From JABMQB01 sp963678235 (GTDB taxonomy: Bacteria; Bacteroidota; Bacteroidia; Bacteroidales; Prolixibacteraceae): 64,000 nucleotides of DNA. The notes beneath the pieces are model-generated. The model worked only from the letters and a program-made list of their open reading frames with translations, was not told the DNA's origin and ran no database searches. Location: contig OY782766.1 of assembly GCA_963678235.1 (NCBI GenBank), forward strand, positions 2,356,001 to 2,420,000, given 5' to 3'. The position numbers and the translations under genes were made by a program. This document shows positions 43,245 to 52,606 of this stretch, piece by piece (the first letter of the stretch is position 1; the number at the start of each line of letters is the position of its first letter).

Positions 43245-44261
43245 CTATATAATCGTAACTTCCCTTTCTAGTTCAATGCCAAATTGCTGCTTAACCGATA
43301 ATTGGATTTTTTCTGAAAGGTCAACTAATTCTTTACCGGTTGCATTTCCATAATTAACAATCACCAGGGCTTGTTGCTTGTGCACTCCCGCTTCACCCTC
43401 GCGGTAGCCTTTCCATCCACATTGATCAATTAACCAACCAGCCGCCAGTTTCGCACTTTGATCATTAGCCGGATAAACGGGCATATTCGGATATTTAACC
43501 TTTAAATTCTCCACAATTTCTTGATCTACAACTGGGTTTTTAAAAAAACTTCCGGCATTACCAAGCTCTGCAGGATCTGGTAATTTAGAATTTCGGATTT
43601 CAACAATTGCTTTTCGAATGTTTTTTAAGGAAGTACCGCCCAATTTTTCCACTTCCTGTTTCACCAGACCATAACCCAATTCAAATTCAGGAAATTTATC
43701 CAGCTTAAATACAACAGAAGTTACCACAAAACGATTTTTTAATTTACGCTTAAAAATGCTATCGCGATAGCCAAACCCACATTCTTCTGCCGGGATTTCG
43801 TAAGTTTCCTGTGTTTGCAAATCAATGCCCACCACGGTTTCTATAAACTGTCCGGCTTCCCTGCCATAAGCACCAACATTTTGAACAGGTGCTGCACCAA
43901 CCGATCCGGGAATCAGCGATAAATTTTCAAGGCCCCCAAATCCTGAAACCACACAATATTCCACCAACTCGTCCCATATTACCCCGGCTCCAACTTCCAG
44001 CCAAATATATTGCCTGTCTTCTTTTATATTGGTTATTCCCGGCACATTGGGATGAATCACCAATCCATCAAAATCTTTCTGAAACAAAAGGTTGCTTCCA
44101 CCACCAAGGATTAAAATTTCTTCTTCTTTCCATGAAGCATTCGAGTCCAGAAAAACCTGTATATCTTTTATATCGGTAAACTCAAAATAATACTTTGCAC
44201 ATGCATCAATACCAAAAGTATTAAGTTCTAAAAGGGAATAGTTTTCCTGAAAACGAATCAT
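43245..44261 (-). CDS. murB: UDP-N-acetylenolpyruvoylglucosamine reductase
   Basis: A 338-residue FAD enzyme reducing UDP-GlcNAc-enolpyruvate to UDP-MurNAc in cytosolic peptidoglycan precursor synthesis. It shows the FAD-binding segments LGGGSNLLF and IPGSVGAAPVQNVGAYG, the GYRDSIFK segment typical of type I MurB, and NAGSFFKNP with the catalytic serine. I chose the ATG at 44261 rather than the in-frame TTG at 44279, because a TATATTTG box on the minus strand (44284-44277) overlaps that TTG and would place the transcript start just before the ATG. Confidence 0.94.
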   Translation of the reverse strand: MIRFQENYSLLELNTFGIDACAKYYFEFTDIKDIQVFLDSNASWKEEEILILGGGSNLLFQKDFDGLVIHPNVPGITNIKEDRQYIWLEVGAGVIWDELVEYCVVSGFGGLENLSLIPGSVGAAPVQNVGAYGREAGQFIETVVGIDLQTQETYEIPAEECGFGYRDSIFKRKLKNRFVVTSVVFKLDKFPEFELGYGLVKQEVEKLGGTSLKNIRKAIVEIRNSKLPDPAELGNAGSFFKNPVVDQEIVENLKVKYPNMPVYPANDQSAKLAAGWLIDQCGWKGYREGEAGVHKQQALVIVNYGNATGKELVDLSEKIQLSVKQQFGIELEREVTII

Positions 44262-44276
44262 ACGGTTTATTTTCCA

Positions 44277-44284
44277 CAAATATA
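44277..44284 (-). promoter_or_regulatory. murB promoter box TATATTTG
   Basis: A perfect TAnnTTTG match on the minus strand ending 15 bp before the murB ATG, which implies a very short leader. The -33 region is weak. Confidence 0.4.
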
Positions 44285-44432
44285 GTGAAGCCTTGTATTT
44301 GAATGCCGATAAACTTTCAAAAATGCAAGCATGCTATCATAATTTCCTGGAAATATACTTTTATATGACTAATCAACATTGTATATTGAATAACTTTAAA
44401 ACATCTAACAGCAAATAAAGGATCACAAATTT

Positions 44433-44440
44433 TAACTTTG
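44433..44440 (+). promoter_or_regulatory. Promoter box TAACTTTG
   Basis: A perfect TAnnTTTG match 17 bp before the ATG of the outer-membrane protein gene at 44458, which implies a very short leader. No clear -33 element. Confidence 0.35.
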
Positions 44441-44457
44441 ATATAAAACAAAATGTC

Positions 44458-45192
44458 ATGAGAAAAAACATCCTTGTTACTTTATTATTGGCGATGAGCA
44501 TTATCGCTGTTTCCGCCCAAACCGACAAAAAAAATATTGTAAAGATATTTCCTGTTAGTCCGTTTTTTGGAAAGACCACTCTGGGTTACGAAAGGGTGAT
44601 CAATGAACAAGGATCTTTAACTTTTAACCTTGGTCTGCCAACAGGAGTTACAATCAATAGATATTTAGACTCCAATACCTCCGAAGGATTTGATCCGGAA
44701 AGTGGAAAATTAAAAGGCCTGCTCATTATGCCCGGATACCGTTTTAACTTATCGAAAAGAACTGCCCCGTTGGGTTTTTATTTCGAACCCTTTTTAAAAT
44801 ATGAAAAGTTCGATGTGGATATTTCAGGATACTTCGTTGATAATGAAATGGAAAGGTTTAGTGGCAATTTGACAGGAGATTATTCCGGATTTGGTTTAGG
44901 TGTTCAGTTTGGTGCCGAATGGTTAATTTCAGATGTTGTTTCGGTAGATTTCACAATTATTGGCACGGAAGCTAAAATTGGAACCATGGAATTGCTTTAT
45001 ACAGATTTATCGCACGAAGTAAATATTAATGATGTGTATGATGAACTTGCCGATGGGATTGATAATGTACCAATTATTGGGGATAAAATTGAATTAACCA
45101 AAGATGCTGCCAATGGCCTAGTCTCCATGAAGCTCCCAAAACAATTTGTTCCGGGCTTAAGGTTTACATTTTCATTAGGAATAGCTTTCTAA
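44458..45192 (+). CDS. Predicted outer-membrane beta-barrel protein
   Basis: A 244-residue protein with a signal peptide (MRKNILVTLLLAMSIIAVSAQ, residues 1-21). The mature part alternates polar and aromatic residues in strands (FPVSPFFGKTTLGYERV, GYRFNLSKR, FYFEPFLKYEKF, GFGLGVQFGAEWL) and ends in LRFTFSLGIAF, a terminal-aromatic strand expected of outer-membrane barrels. No specific family is recognised; small porin-like proteins of this kind are common in Bacteroidota. It has its own probable promoter and lies 68 bp before a glycosyltransferase gene. Confidence 0.75.
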   Translation: MRKNILVTLLLAMSIIAVSAQTDKKNIVKIFPVSPFFGKTTLGYERVINEQGSLTFNLGLPTGVTINRYLDSNTSEGFDPESGKLKGLLIMPGYRFNLSKRTAPLGFYFEPFLKYEKFDVDISGYFVDNEMERFSGNLTGDYSGFGLGVQFGAEWLISDVVSVDFTIIGTEAKIGTMELLYTDLSHEVNINDVYDELADGIDNVPIIGDKIELTKDAANGLVSMKLPKQFVPGLRFTFSLGIAF

Positions 45193-45260
45193 AATATACT
45201 TGCGCTATAACTATATACTAAAGTTACATCTCTGAAGTTATATCTTTACAACAAAAAAGA

Positions 45261-46385
45261 TTGACACAAAAACTCACAAAAACTATTGTTGTTTCGGTTA
45301 CCAACGATTTGGTTACGGATAACCGTGTGCATAAAGTATGTTCTTCGTTGGTAAAATTTGGATATTCGGTTATCCTGATTGGAAGGAAATTGCCCAATAG
45401 CTTGCCAATGAACCAAAGGAGCTACAAAACCATCCGCATGCGACTGTTTTTTAAGAAGGGCATTTGTTTTTATGCCGAATACAATATCCGTTTATTTTTT
45501 CTTCTTCTGTTTACAAAAGCGGATGTGCTTTTAGCTAACGACCTGGATAGCCTTCCGGCAAATTTTGTGGCTGGTAGGATAAAAAACAAACCGCTGGTAT
45601 TCGACAGTCACGAGTATTTTACTGAAGTACCTGAGCTAATTCACCGACCACGGGTACAAAAAGTTTGGAAAAATATCGAACAGTTTATCGTTCCAAAAAT
45701 TAAAAATGCCTACACAGTTTGTGATTCCATAGCCGATCTATTTAAGCAGGAATATGGTACCGATTTTAAAGTCGTGCGTAATGTTCCGCTTGCGCGGAAT
45801 GAAATTACCATTCCCGATGATAAAAAAATCAAGGACACACGAAAAATTATACTTTATCAGGGTGCGTTAAACATAGGAAGAGGGCTGCCACAATTGTTGG
45901 ATACAATGCAATATGTTGAGGGTGCACTTTTATTAATCGCAGGCGATGGTGATATTGCAGAAGAGCTAAAATCACAGGCAGCAAAACTAAAGCTAAATGA
46001 TAAAGTTCGTTTCCTGGGGAAACTACCCCTGGAAGAAGTTAATCTTATAACAAAACAAGCACACCTTGGTCTTTCCATTGAAGAAGACATGGGGTTAAAC
46101 TATCGATTTGCCCTACCCAACAAGTTGTTTGATTACATACAGGCAGGCGTACCAGTTATGGTTAGCAATTTGCCCGAAATGGCAAAAATTGTTTCTCAGC
46201 ACAAGCTGGGAACTATCTTGCAATCACACGATCCTAAGACAATGGCAACCACAATTACTGAAGCACTAACTAATTCCGATGTAAGAAAAGTTTGGAAAGA
46301 AAACCTTCAAAAAGCTGCAAACGAGTTTATTTGGGAGAAAGAAGAACTGATACTTAAAGAGATTTTTGACAATCTTCAAAATTAG
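45261..46385 (+). CDS. Glycosyltransferase family 4 protein
   Basis: A 374-residue cytosolic or membrane-associated enzyme with two Rossmann-like halves. The N-terminal domain starts VVSVTNDLVTDNRVHKV and contains LANDLDSLPA and FDSHEYFTEVPEL. The C-terminal domain has the donor-binding pattern ILYQGALNIGRGLPQL, LLIAGDGDI and the GLSIEEDMGLNYRFALPNKLFDY loop with its conserved glutamate, typical of GT4 retaining enzymes. It begins at TTG (no ATG nearby). Substrate is unknown; an envelope polysaccharide role is only inferred. It is convergent with ftsE. Confidence 0.85.
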   Translation: MTQKLTKTIVVSVTNDLVTDNRVHKVCSSLVKFGYSVILIGRKLPNSLPMNQRSYKTIRMRLFFKKGICFYAEYNIRLFFLLLFTKADVLLANDLDSLPANFVAGRIKNKPLVFDSHEYFTEVPELIHRPRVQKVWKNIEQFIVPKIKNAYTVCDSIADLFKQEYGTDFKVVRNVPLARNEITIPDDKKIKDTRKIILYQGALNIGRGLPQLLDTMQYVEGALLLIAGDGDIAEELKSQAAKLKLNDKVRFLGKLPLEEVNLITKQAHLGLSIEEDMGLNYRFALPNKLFDYIQAGVPVMVSNLPEMAKIVSQHKLGTILQSHDPKTMATTITEALTNSDVRKVWKENLQKAANEFIWEKEELILKEIFDNLQN

Positions 46386-46407
46386 GGTACCAACATAAAT
46401 TCCCTGC

Positions 46408-47130
46408 TTACTCCCCTTTTTCCATAAGTTCGTCAAAATTAATCACCGAATCTTCTTCACGGGTATCTTTAATCGTTAGCTTATCACAAATCAGCGTACG
46501 TGTTTTGTACTTGCTAATCAGGGCATAATCGTGGGTAGCCATAACAATTGTTTTGCCCTCTTTATTCATTTCAAGTAATAAATGGAGGATTTCTGCAGAA
46601 GTCTCTGGATCCAAGTTTCCGGTTGGCTCATCTGCCAAAATAATTTTTGGGTTATTGAGAATTGCCCTGGCTATAACAACCCTTTGCTGTTCTCCTCCCG
46701 AAAGCTCATGGGGCATTTTTTGTGTCTTTTTCAGCATCCCAACCTTTTCGAGCACTTCCACTACCCTTTCTTTTATCTCCTTTTCATTTTTCCAACCTGT
46801 TGCTTTAAGCACAAACGAGAGGTTCTCAAAAACCGAGCGGTCGGTAAGCAATTTAAAGTCCTGGAAAATTACGCCCAATTCACGCCGCAGGTAAGCCGTA
46901 TCTTTATGCTTTAATTCCGACAAACGAAAACCTGCAACCACACCATCCCCATTATAAGCCGGGATTTCGGCATTCATGGCTTTAATAAGGCTGGTTTTAC
47001 CGCTTCCAACTTTTCCAATAACGTATACAAACTCCCCTTCATTAATGGTTAAATTAACGCCCGAAAGCACTAAATTTTCACGCTGGTAAATGTCTGCATT
47101 GCTAATTTCAATTATTGGATTCTTTGCCAT
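46408..47130 (-). CDS. ftsE: Cell division ATP-binding protein FtsE
   Basis: A 240-residue ABC ATPase with Walker A GKVGSGKTS (residues 39-47), the FQDFKLLTDRSVFENL segment characteristic of FtsE, signature LSGGEQQR, Walker B IILADEPTGNLDP and the switch His in ATHD. FtsE pairs with membrane protein FtsX to regulate septal peptidoglycan hydrolases. No ftsX lies next to it, so the partner would be encoded elsewhere. The C-terminus carries an acidic extension (REEDSVINFDELMEKGE). It is divergent from the TPR gene. Confidence 0.9.
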   Translation of the reverse strand: MAKNPIIEISNADIYQRENLVLSGVNLTINEGEFVYVIGKVGSGKTSLIKAMNAEIPAYNGDGVVAGFRLSELKHKDTAYLRRELGVIFQDFKLLTDRSVFENLSFVLKATGWKNEKEIKERVVEVLEKVGMLKKTQKMPHELSGGEQQRVVIARAILNNPKIILADEPTGNLDPETSAEILHLLLEMNKEGKTIVMATHDYALISKYKTRTLICDKLTIKDTREEDSVINFDELMEKGE

Positions 47131-47361
47131 GGCTTACTCAAATTAAGTAATGAACAAAACTAACTTTTTTCCCCCACTAAGATAATAAACAGTAGTAATA
47201 AACAGTTTCATGTTAAGAAAATAGAACGAATACAAGTCTCCTGCAAATTCATTATGACTAATTTAGGGAGAAAATTTAAAGCTTATGGAACGGCCATTGC
47301 AGGGCAAAACCCAAAATGGAAATTCCATCGAATACCTTTAAATATAAACAATAATATTGAG

Positions 47362-50300
47362 ATGAAAATGAATAAACTGAACATCCTGATCTTAGGGATT
47401 TCTTTTATCTGCTTACAATCATATTCCCAAAAAACAGAGTATTTTCAAGACATTCAGGAAGAAATCCGGACTGCTAAACAATTGTTCAACAATGCGAAAT
47501 ACAATTCGGCAATACGTCGTTTTGAAGATATTCAGAAAAAAGTAGATTTCTATTCTGAAATATACTCGGAAGCAGAATATTACAAAGCGTTTTCGGCAGT
47601 AAAATCAAGGCTCAACGGCAGCGAAAAATTACTGGAAAACTTTATCGAAAATTATCCAGAAAGTCCATATAACAATAAAGCCAAGTTCGATCTGGGGGTT
47701 GCGCAATTCGACCGAAGGAGATACCCGAATGCCGTAAGAAGCCTAAAAGAAGTTGACCAAAGTGAACTTACGGAAAGTGAAAAAGTTTTGTACCATTACC
47801 AAATGGGATATTCCTACATGATGATGGAAAACCTTGATCAGGCTGCTGCCGAATTTTTTATCATTAAAGATGCCAATAACCTTTATAGCAAACCTGCAAG
47901 TTATTATTGGGCACACATTAATTATTTGGCCGGAAACTATGAATCTGCACTTCAGGGTTTTTCAAAACTTAATAGCGACCCTGCATATTCGCAGGTTATA
48001 CCTTTGTACGTTAGCCATATTTTCTACAAACAGGAAAAATACCAGGAGATTGTAAATTATACAGCCCCAATTATTAACGATGTGGAACCGGCTCACAGGG
48101 CTGAACTTTCGAAAATTGTGGGTGATTCGTATTTTCATTTACAGGAATTTTCAAAAGCAATTCCTTATTTAGAAACTTATTACAACTCGCCCGGATTAAA
48201 GTCGCGTGAAGACAACTATTTGTTAGGCTACTGTAATTACCACGCCAGCAAATTTAAAGAGTCGATCCCTTACTTTGAAAAAGCCTCGAAAGGAAAGGAC
48301 GAACTTGCACAAAATGCCTATTACCACCTTGCCGACAGCTACGTTAAAAACGATGAAAAAGAAAAAGCAAGGGTAGCATTTGAGGCAGCTTCCGAAATGG
48401 ATTTTGATGAACGCATAAAGGAAGATGCACTCTTCAACTATGCAAAAATGACCTACGAATTATCCTACTCTCCGTTTAATGAAACCATCAAAGCATTTGA
48501 TAAATACATTGCTTCGTACCCGAATTCGGAACGGAATAACCAAGCTTACCAATACCTGGTTCAGGTCTATATGGTCACTAAAAACTACGACGATGCCATT
48601 AACTCCATCGAAAATATTCAGGTTAAAAACAATTCCATAAACAAAGCTTATCAAAGGGTAACGTTCTTCAGGGGTTTAGAATTGTTTAACAACCTTGCCT
48701 ATAACGCCGCCATCGAAAGTTTTGATAAATCATTGGAAAACAGTTATGCCGACCGGACTTTAAAAGCACGGGCTATTTATTGGAGAGCTGAATCGTTGTA
48801 TCGATTGGGCGATTATAATTCTGCAATTAATGAATACAACAAATTCCTTTTAACACCTGGAGCATTTTCGCTTGAAGAATATAAAGACGCACATTACAAT
48901 CTTGCTTATTCCTATTTTAATTTGCAGGACTACCAAAATGCTTCCGATGGTTTCCGTAAGTTCTTGAATGCCGAACAGGGAATGAGGAGTAAAAAAATTG
49001 CGGATGCATATAACCGTTTGGGAGACTGTTATTTTCAGGAAAGAAATTACAAGCAAGCTGTTGACGATTATCAAAAAGCATACTTGCTGCAAATGCATGA
49101 TCCCGACTATGCTTTGTTCCAACTGGCATTTTGTGAAGGACTCAATAGAAATCAAAACGAAAAAGTTACAAAACTTAGGCGTTTATTGAATGATTATCCC
49201 GAATCGGCTTACCGCGATGATGCTTTATATGAATTAGGCCGGGCAAACGAACGCCTGAACAATATTACCGAAGCTTCAAGGCAATACAGCGAAATAATTG
49301 ATAAGCATAAACAGAGCGCATATTACAAAAAAGCCCTGGTACAAATGGGCTTGCTTAATTATAATAACGGTGATTTCAGAAAATCCTTACAGTTGTATAA
49401 ACAAGTTGTCGAAAATTACCCGAACTCAGAAGAAGCACAGGCAGCACTTACCGGAATTCGGAACAACTATGTTGAACTGAATGACGTGGATGCCTATTTT
49501 GCATATACCCGACAACTGGGAACAGGTGTGGTTGTAACTGCATCGGAACAGGACCAGCTAATTTTCCAGGCTGCTGAAAAGATGTTTATGGCAGGCGATA
49601 AAAATGCCATTACCCAATTTAAACGATATTTAAATGATTATCCTTATGGTGCTTATGTTCTAAATGCAAACTTCTATTTGGGAGAAGCACTTTATGCTAA
49701 TGGCCAATATTCTGAAGCATTACCTTATTATTCTTATGTAACATCACAAGGAGATAATATTTTTACTGAGAATGCCCTGTCAAAAGCAGCAGAGCTAACC
49801 TTTAATGCGCAAGACTATCGATCTGCATTACCTCTTTTTATGCGACTGGGAGAAATTTCGAGCAACAAATGGAATTTGCTGAGTGCCCATGTGGGTAAAA
49901 TGAAATGCAATTTCGAATTGCAACAATTTAATGAAGCAATTCTTGCAGCAAAAGAAGTCCGAAAATCGGACAAGGTAAATGATGCCCTTAATCGCGATGC
50001 CGATTATATTTTAGCGAAATCGTATTACAATTTAGATCAATTGGACCTAGCGCTTCCGGAATTTAAAAAGCTGGCATCGGACACAAAATCAAAACAGGGT
50101 GCCGAAGCGAAATACCTGGTTTCTGAAGTATACTACCTGAAAAAAAGTTTTGCCCTTGCCGAAGAAGAAATCATGGATTTTATTTCAAAAGGTACTCCAT
50201 ACCAATATTGGCTGGGAAAAAGTTTTGTTCTATTGTCCGATATATTTCATGCAAAAGGAGACGATTTCCAAGCAAAACATACCCTTAAAAGTGTGGTCGA

Positions 50301-50430
50301 AAACTACAATGTACCCGATGATGGAATTATTGCCGATGCATCTGAAAAACTGGCTGCTATTGAAGCAAAAGAAGCTGCTGAACAAAAGGAGGCAAAAGAA
50401 ACTTCCACCGAAATTAATATTAACAACTAG
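47362..50430 (+). CDS. Large exported tetratricopeptide-repeat protein
   Basis: The open frame extends back to an ATG at 47254, but I chose 47362 because a normal signal peptide begins there (MKMNKLNILILGISFICLQSYSQ), giving 1022 residues. The mature protein is almost wholly tandem TPR-like helical pairs (AKQLFNNAKYNSAIRRFEDI, NAVRSLKEV, AIPYLETYY, DYQNASDGFRKF, FRKSLQLYKQV) and ends in a Lys/Glu/Ala-rich tail. It should be a periplasmic or outer-membrane-associated scaffold. The next gene starts 17 bp later and encodes a barrel-like protein, so the two probably form one complex. No enzymatic motif is present. Confidence 0.85.
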   Translation: MKMNKLNILILGISFICLQSYSQKTEYFQDIQEEIRTAKQLFNNAKYNSAIRRFEDIQKKVDFYSEIYSEAEYYKAFSAVKSRLNGSEKLLENFIENYPESPYNNKAKFDLGVAQFDRRRYPNAVRSLKEVDQSELTESEKVLYHYQMGYSYMMMENLDQAAAEFFIIKDANNLYSKPASYYWAHINYLAGNYESALQGFSKLNSDPAYSQVIPLYVSHIFYKQEKYQEIVNYTAPIINDVEPAHRAELSKIVGDSYFHLQEFSKAIPYLETYYNSPGLKSREDNYLLGYCNYHASKFKESIPYFEKASKGKDELAQNAYYHLADSYVKNDEKEKARVAFEAASEMDFDERIKEDALFNYAKMTYELSYSPFNETIKAFDKYIASYPNSERNNQAYQYLVQVYMVTKNYDDAINSIENIQVKNNSINKAYQRVTFFRGLELFNNLAYNAAIESFDKSLENSYADRTLKARAIYWRAESLYRLGDYNSAINEYNKFLLTPGAFSLEEYKDAHYNLAYSYFNLQDYQNASDGFRKFLNAEQGMRSKKIADAYNRLGDCYFQERNYKQAVDDYQKAYLLQMHDPDYALFQLAFCEGLNRNQNEKVTKLRRLLNDYPESAYRDDALYELGRANERLNNITEASRQYSEIIDKHKQSAYYKKALVQMGLLNYNNGDFRKSLQLYKQVVENYPNSEEAQAALTGIRNNYVELNDVDAYFAYTRQLGTGVVVTASEQDQLIFQAAEKMFMAGDKNAITQFKRYLNDYPYGAYVLNANFYLGEALYANGQYSEALPYYSYVTSQGDNIFTENALSKAAELTFNAQDYRSALPLFMRLGEISSNKWNLLSAHVGKMKCNFELQQFNEAILAAKEVRKSDKVNDALNRDADYILAKSYYNLDQLDLALPEFKKLASDTKSKQGAEAKYLVSEVYYLKKSFALAEEEIMDFISKGTPYQYWLGKSFVLLSDIFHAKGDDFQAKHTLKSVVENYNVPDDGIIADASEKLAAIEAKEAAEQKEAKETSTEININN

Positions 50431-50447
50431 CATTAAAAATCTGAAGA

Positions 50448-52247
50448 ATGAGCAAGTCAGGATTTAAATATATAGTTTTTACGTTCACCTGTTTATCACT
50501 TTTTATTCAGGCGAATGCACAACGCGACACTTCACTTACCAAAGAAGTTGAAGTTGTAAAAGCATATCAGCCAAGCGTATCCGACGCGTATAAAATTAAT
50601 GATATCCCAACCATTAAAGAGGAAGAACACCAAAAGCCTGTGTTCGACTATACCATTTACAGCCAGCCCATATTCTCTGCATTTTCGGTAAATACATTGC
50701 AGGCTGCAAAAATTGCCGACAGGAAAGAAGAAGAACAAGGTTTTGGGTTACTTAAAATGGGCGCTGGCAATTACGGGAAACCTTATGTCGATTTCTTTTT
50801 CAATAACAAAGACACAAAAAAATCCATTTTCGGACTGAGGTATAAACACCTATCGTCGCACGGCAAAGTAAAATTGAAAGGAGAAGATAAAGTCAAAGCG
50901 CCATTCTCTGAAAATTATGCGGAAATGTTTATGAAGCGCTACTATTCAAAATATGCATTAAAGTTTAACGTTTCATTTAAACGCGATGCATTTAACTACT
51001 ATGGTTACCCGGAAGATCCTGTTCCATCTTTTATCATAAACGAAACCAGTAACCCTAGCTATTTTGGCACAAAACAAGCTTTTAACAAAGGTGCCATATC
51101 CCTTAGCCTGGTCAACACCTCCAAATCAAAATACGATCCCACATTGGGTTTCGACCTCGACTACCATTATTTTGGAACTAAAACCGGACAGCGTGAACAT
51201 TTTGCAAAAGCAGAAGCACATGTGTCAAAACCTGTAAAAAACACGACCGTTACAATGGATGCCGGTGCCCTGTTTGTACGCGATGATAAAATATTCAACA
51301 GAACAACAAATATTGAAGGGGTAAGGCAACAAATCATGTTTTTTGCCAAACCTGCATTTTATGTAAAAAATGATTGGGCAAATTTCAAGGCTGGTGCAAA
51401 TGCCTATGTGGTGCTTGATAACGATGAAGATCTTGTAATTAAAGCTACACCAAACGCACTACTGAACCTTATTCCGATGGAAGGTATCTTTAATATTTTT
51501 GCAGGGATTGATGGCAACTTAAACATCAATTCATACTCAAGAATTGCTTATGAAAATGCCTATGTTGATCCAAAGCACGATGTAAAAAACTCTTTTCATC
51601 AGTTTCGTTTTTTTGGTGGCTTCGACGGAAAATTCAGTTCGAAAACCAACTTTAAAGTATCGGCAGATTATACCATGATCAAAGATCACGGATTTTATTA
51701 CTTGGAAGAGTCATTTAACCCAATTTCAAGCGTTACGCCAACGCCAACATTTGTCGAAAATGATTTCAGTGTTTTATACGATGATATGGATATGCTCAAA
51801 TTCAATTTTGAAGTGTACCATACAGCCACCGATAACCTTAACCTGTTGTTCTCGGCAAATTATTACACCTACGAGACAAAAGCGCAATTAGAAGCCTGGA
51901 ACTTGCCACAGTTTGATGCTAAAGTTTCTGTAGGATTTAATGTTACCGATCAATTGGAAATAACATCCGACCTGTTTTTAATTGGCAAAAGGACCGGATT
52001 AATTATTGAAACGGATCAATTCAATTCTCCCATTCCTGTTGATCCGCTTACCTTGAGTGCAGCATTTTATAAAATGTACACCTTAGATACAACAATCGAT
52101 ATGAATATGGGGGCTACCTACCATTTTACACACAACCTGGCAGCATTTGCACAACTGAATAATTTTGGTTTCCAAAAATATGAGCGTTGGTTGGGCTATC
52201 CTGTGCAGGGGTTTAACTTTCTCGCAGGGGTAAGTTATTCGTTTTAG
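50448..52247 (+). CDS. Predicted outer-membrane barrel protein, partner of the TPR protein
   Basis: A 599-residue protein with a signal peptide ending near residue 25 (IQANAQ), then a short periplasmic segment with TKEVEVVKAYQPSVSDAYKIND. A long beta-strand-rich region follows (GLRYKHLSSHG, YALKFNVSFKRD, TLGFDLDYHYFG, NLLFSANYYTYET) ending in FNFLAGVSYSF, a typical barrel C-terminus. It resembles the barrel part of TonB-dependent receptor-like proteins but shows no plug domain. It lies 17 bp after the TPR gene and is surely co-transcribed with it. Function is unknown. Confidence 0.8.
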   Translation: MSKSGFKYIVFTFTCLSLFIQANAQRDTSLTKEVEVVKAYQPSVSDAYKINDIPTIKEEEHQKPVFDYTIYSQPIFSAFSVNTLQAAKIADRKEEEQGFGLLKMGAGNYGKPYVDFFFNNKDTKKSIFGLRYKHLSSHGKVKLKGEDKVKAPFSENYAEMFMKRYYSKYALKFNVSFKRDAFNYYGYPEDPVPSFIINETSNPSYFGTKQAFNKGAISLSLVNTSKSKYDPTLGFDLDYHYFGTKTGQREHFAKAEAHVSKPVKNTTVTMDAGALFVRDDKIFNRTTNIEGVRQQIMFFAKPAFYVKNDWANFKAGANAYVVLDNDEDLVIKATPNALLNLIPMEGIFNIFAGIDGNLNINSYSRIAYENAYVDPKHDVKNSFHQFRFFGGFDGKFSSKTNFKVSADYTMIKDHGFYYLEESFNPISSVTPTPTFVENDFSVLYDDMDMLKFNFEVYHTATDNLNLLFSANYYTYETKAQLEAWNLPQFDAKVSVGFNVTDQLEITSDLFLIGKRTGLIIETDQFNSPIPVDPLTLSAAFYKMYTLDTTIDMNMGATYHFTHNLAAFAQLNNFGFQKYERWLGYPVQGFNFLAGVSYSF

Positions 52248-52444
52248 ACTAGAAAAGATACGTATAAGACTTAAACGATTTTATACATGGAACACCAACT
52301 AAATTTGCTAATATAAGCAACTTTGAATTGGGTCTTGTTTACAACAAATCTTTTTAGTATTGACATATTTAACCACGTTAATATATTGTTGATAAAAACA
52401 CCCTTAAAAAGCTCATCTGAAGGTATTTTTCCACTATATTTCAT

Positions 52445-52452
52445 TATATTTG
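52445..52452 (+). promoter_or_regulatory. Candidate gyrB promoter box TATATTTG
   Basis: A perfect TAnnTTTG match about 155 bp upstream of gyrB; transcription from here would pass through the leader frame and hairpin. The -33 element is unclear. Confidence 0.4.
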
Positions 52453-52500
52453 CATGTTCTTTTTGATGACGCAAATATGCACCTTAAGATTCTGAAAATC

Positions 52501-52536
52501 AACCAGTTTGTTAATTTGTAAATTACTGGTTTTTTT
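52501..52536 (+). terminator. Terminator-like hairpin in the gyrB leader
   Basis: AACCAGT (52501-52507) pairs with ACTGGTT (52525-52531) and a T-tract of seven follows (52530-52536). Since gyrB lies downstream, this is a possible attenuator, or the end of a roughly 80-nt small RNA. Confidence 0.45.
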
Positions 52537-52606
52537 CGTTGTAGGAAAGTAGGGTAAAAAACGTTAGTAAAAAAAGAAAAATTGAGTAGAATTAAACAAA
52601 AATAGA

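Larger units (their letters stand above)
52248..52606 (+). other. gyrB upstream region
   Basis: A 359-bp AT-rich stretch without a gene. Its notable parts are a TATATTTG box (52445), a possible 14-codon leader frame (52477-52521) and a terminator-like hairpin (52501-52536) about 70 bp before gyrB. Confidence 0.55.
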
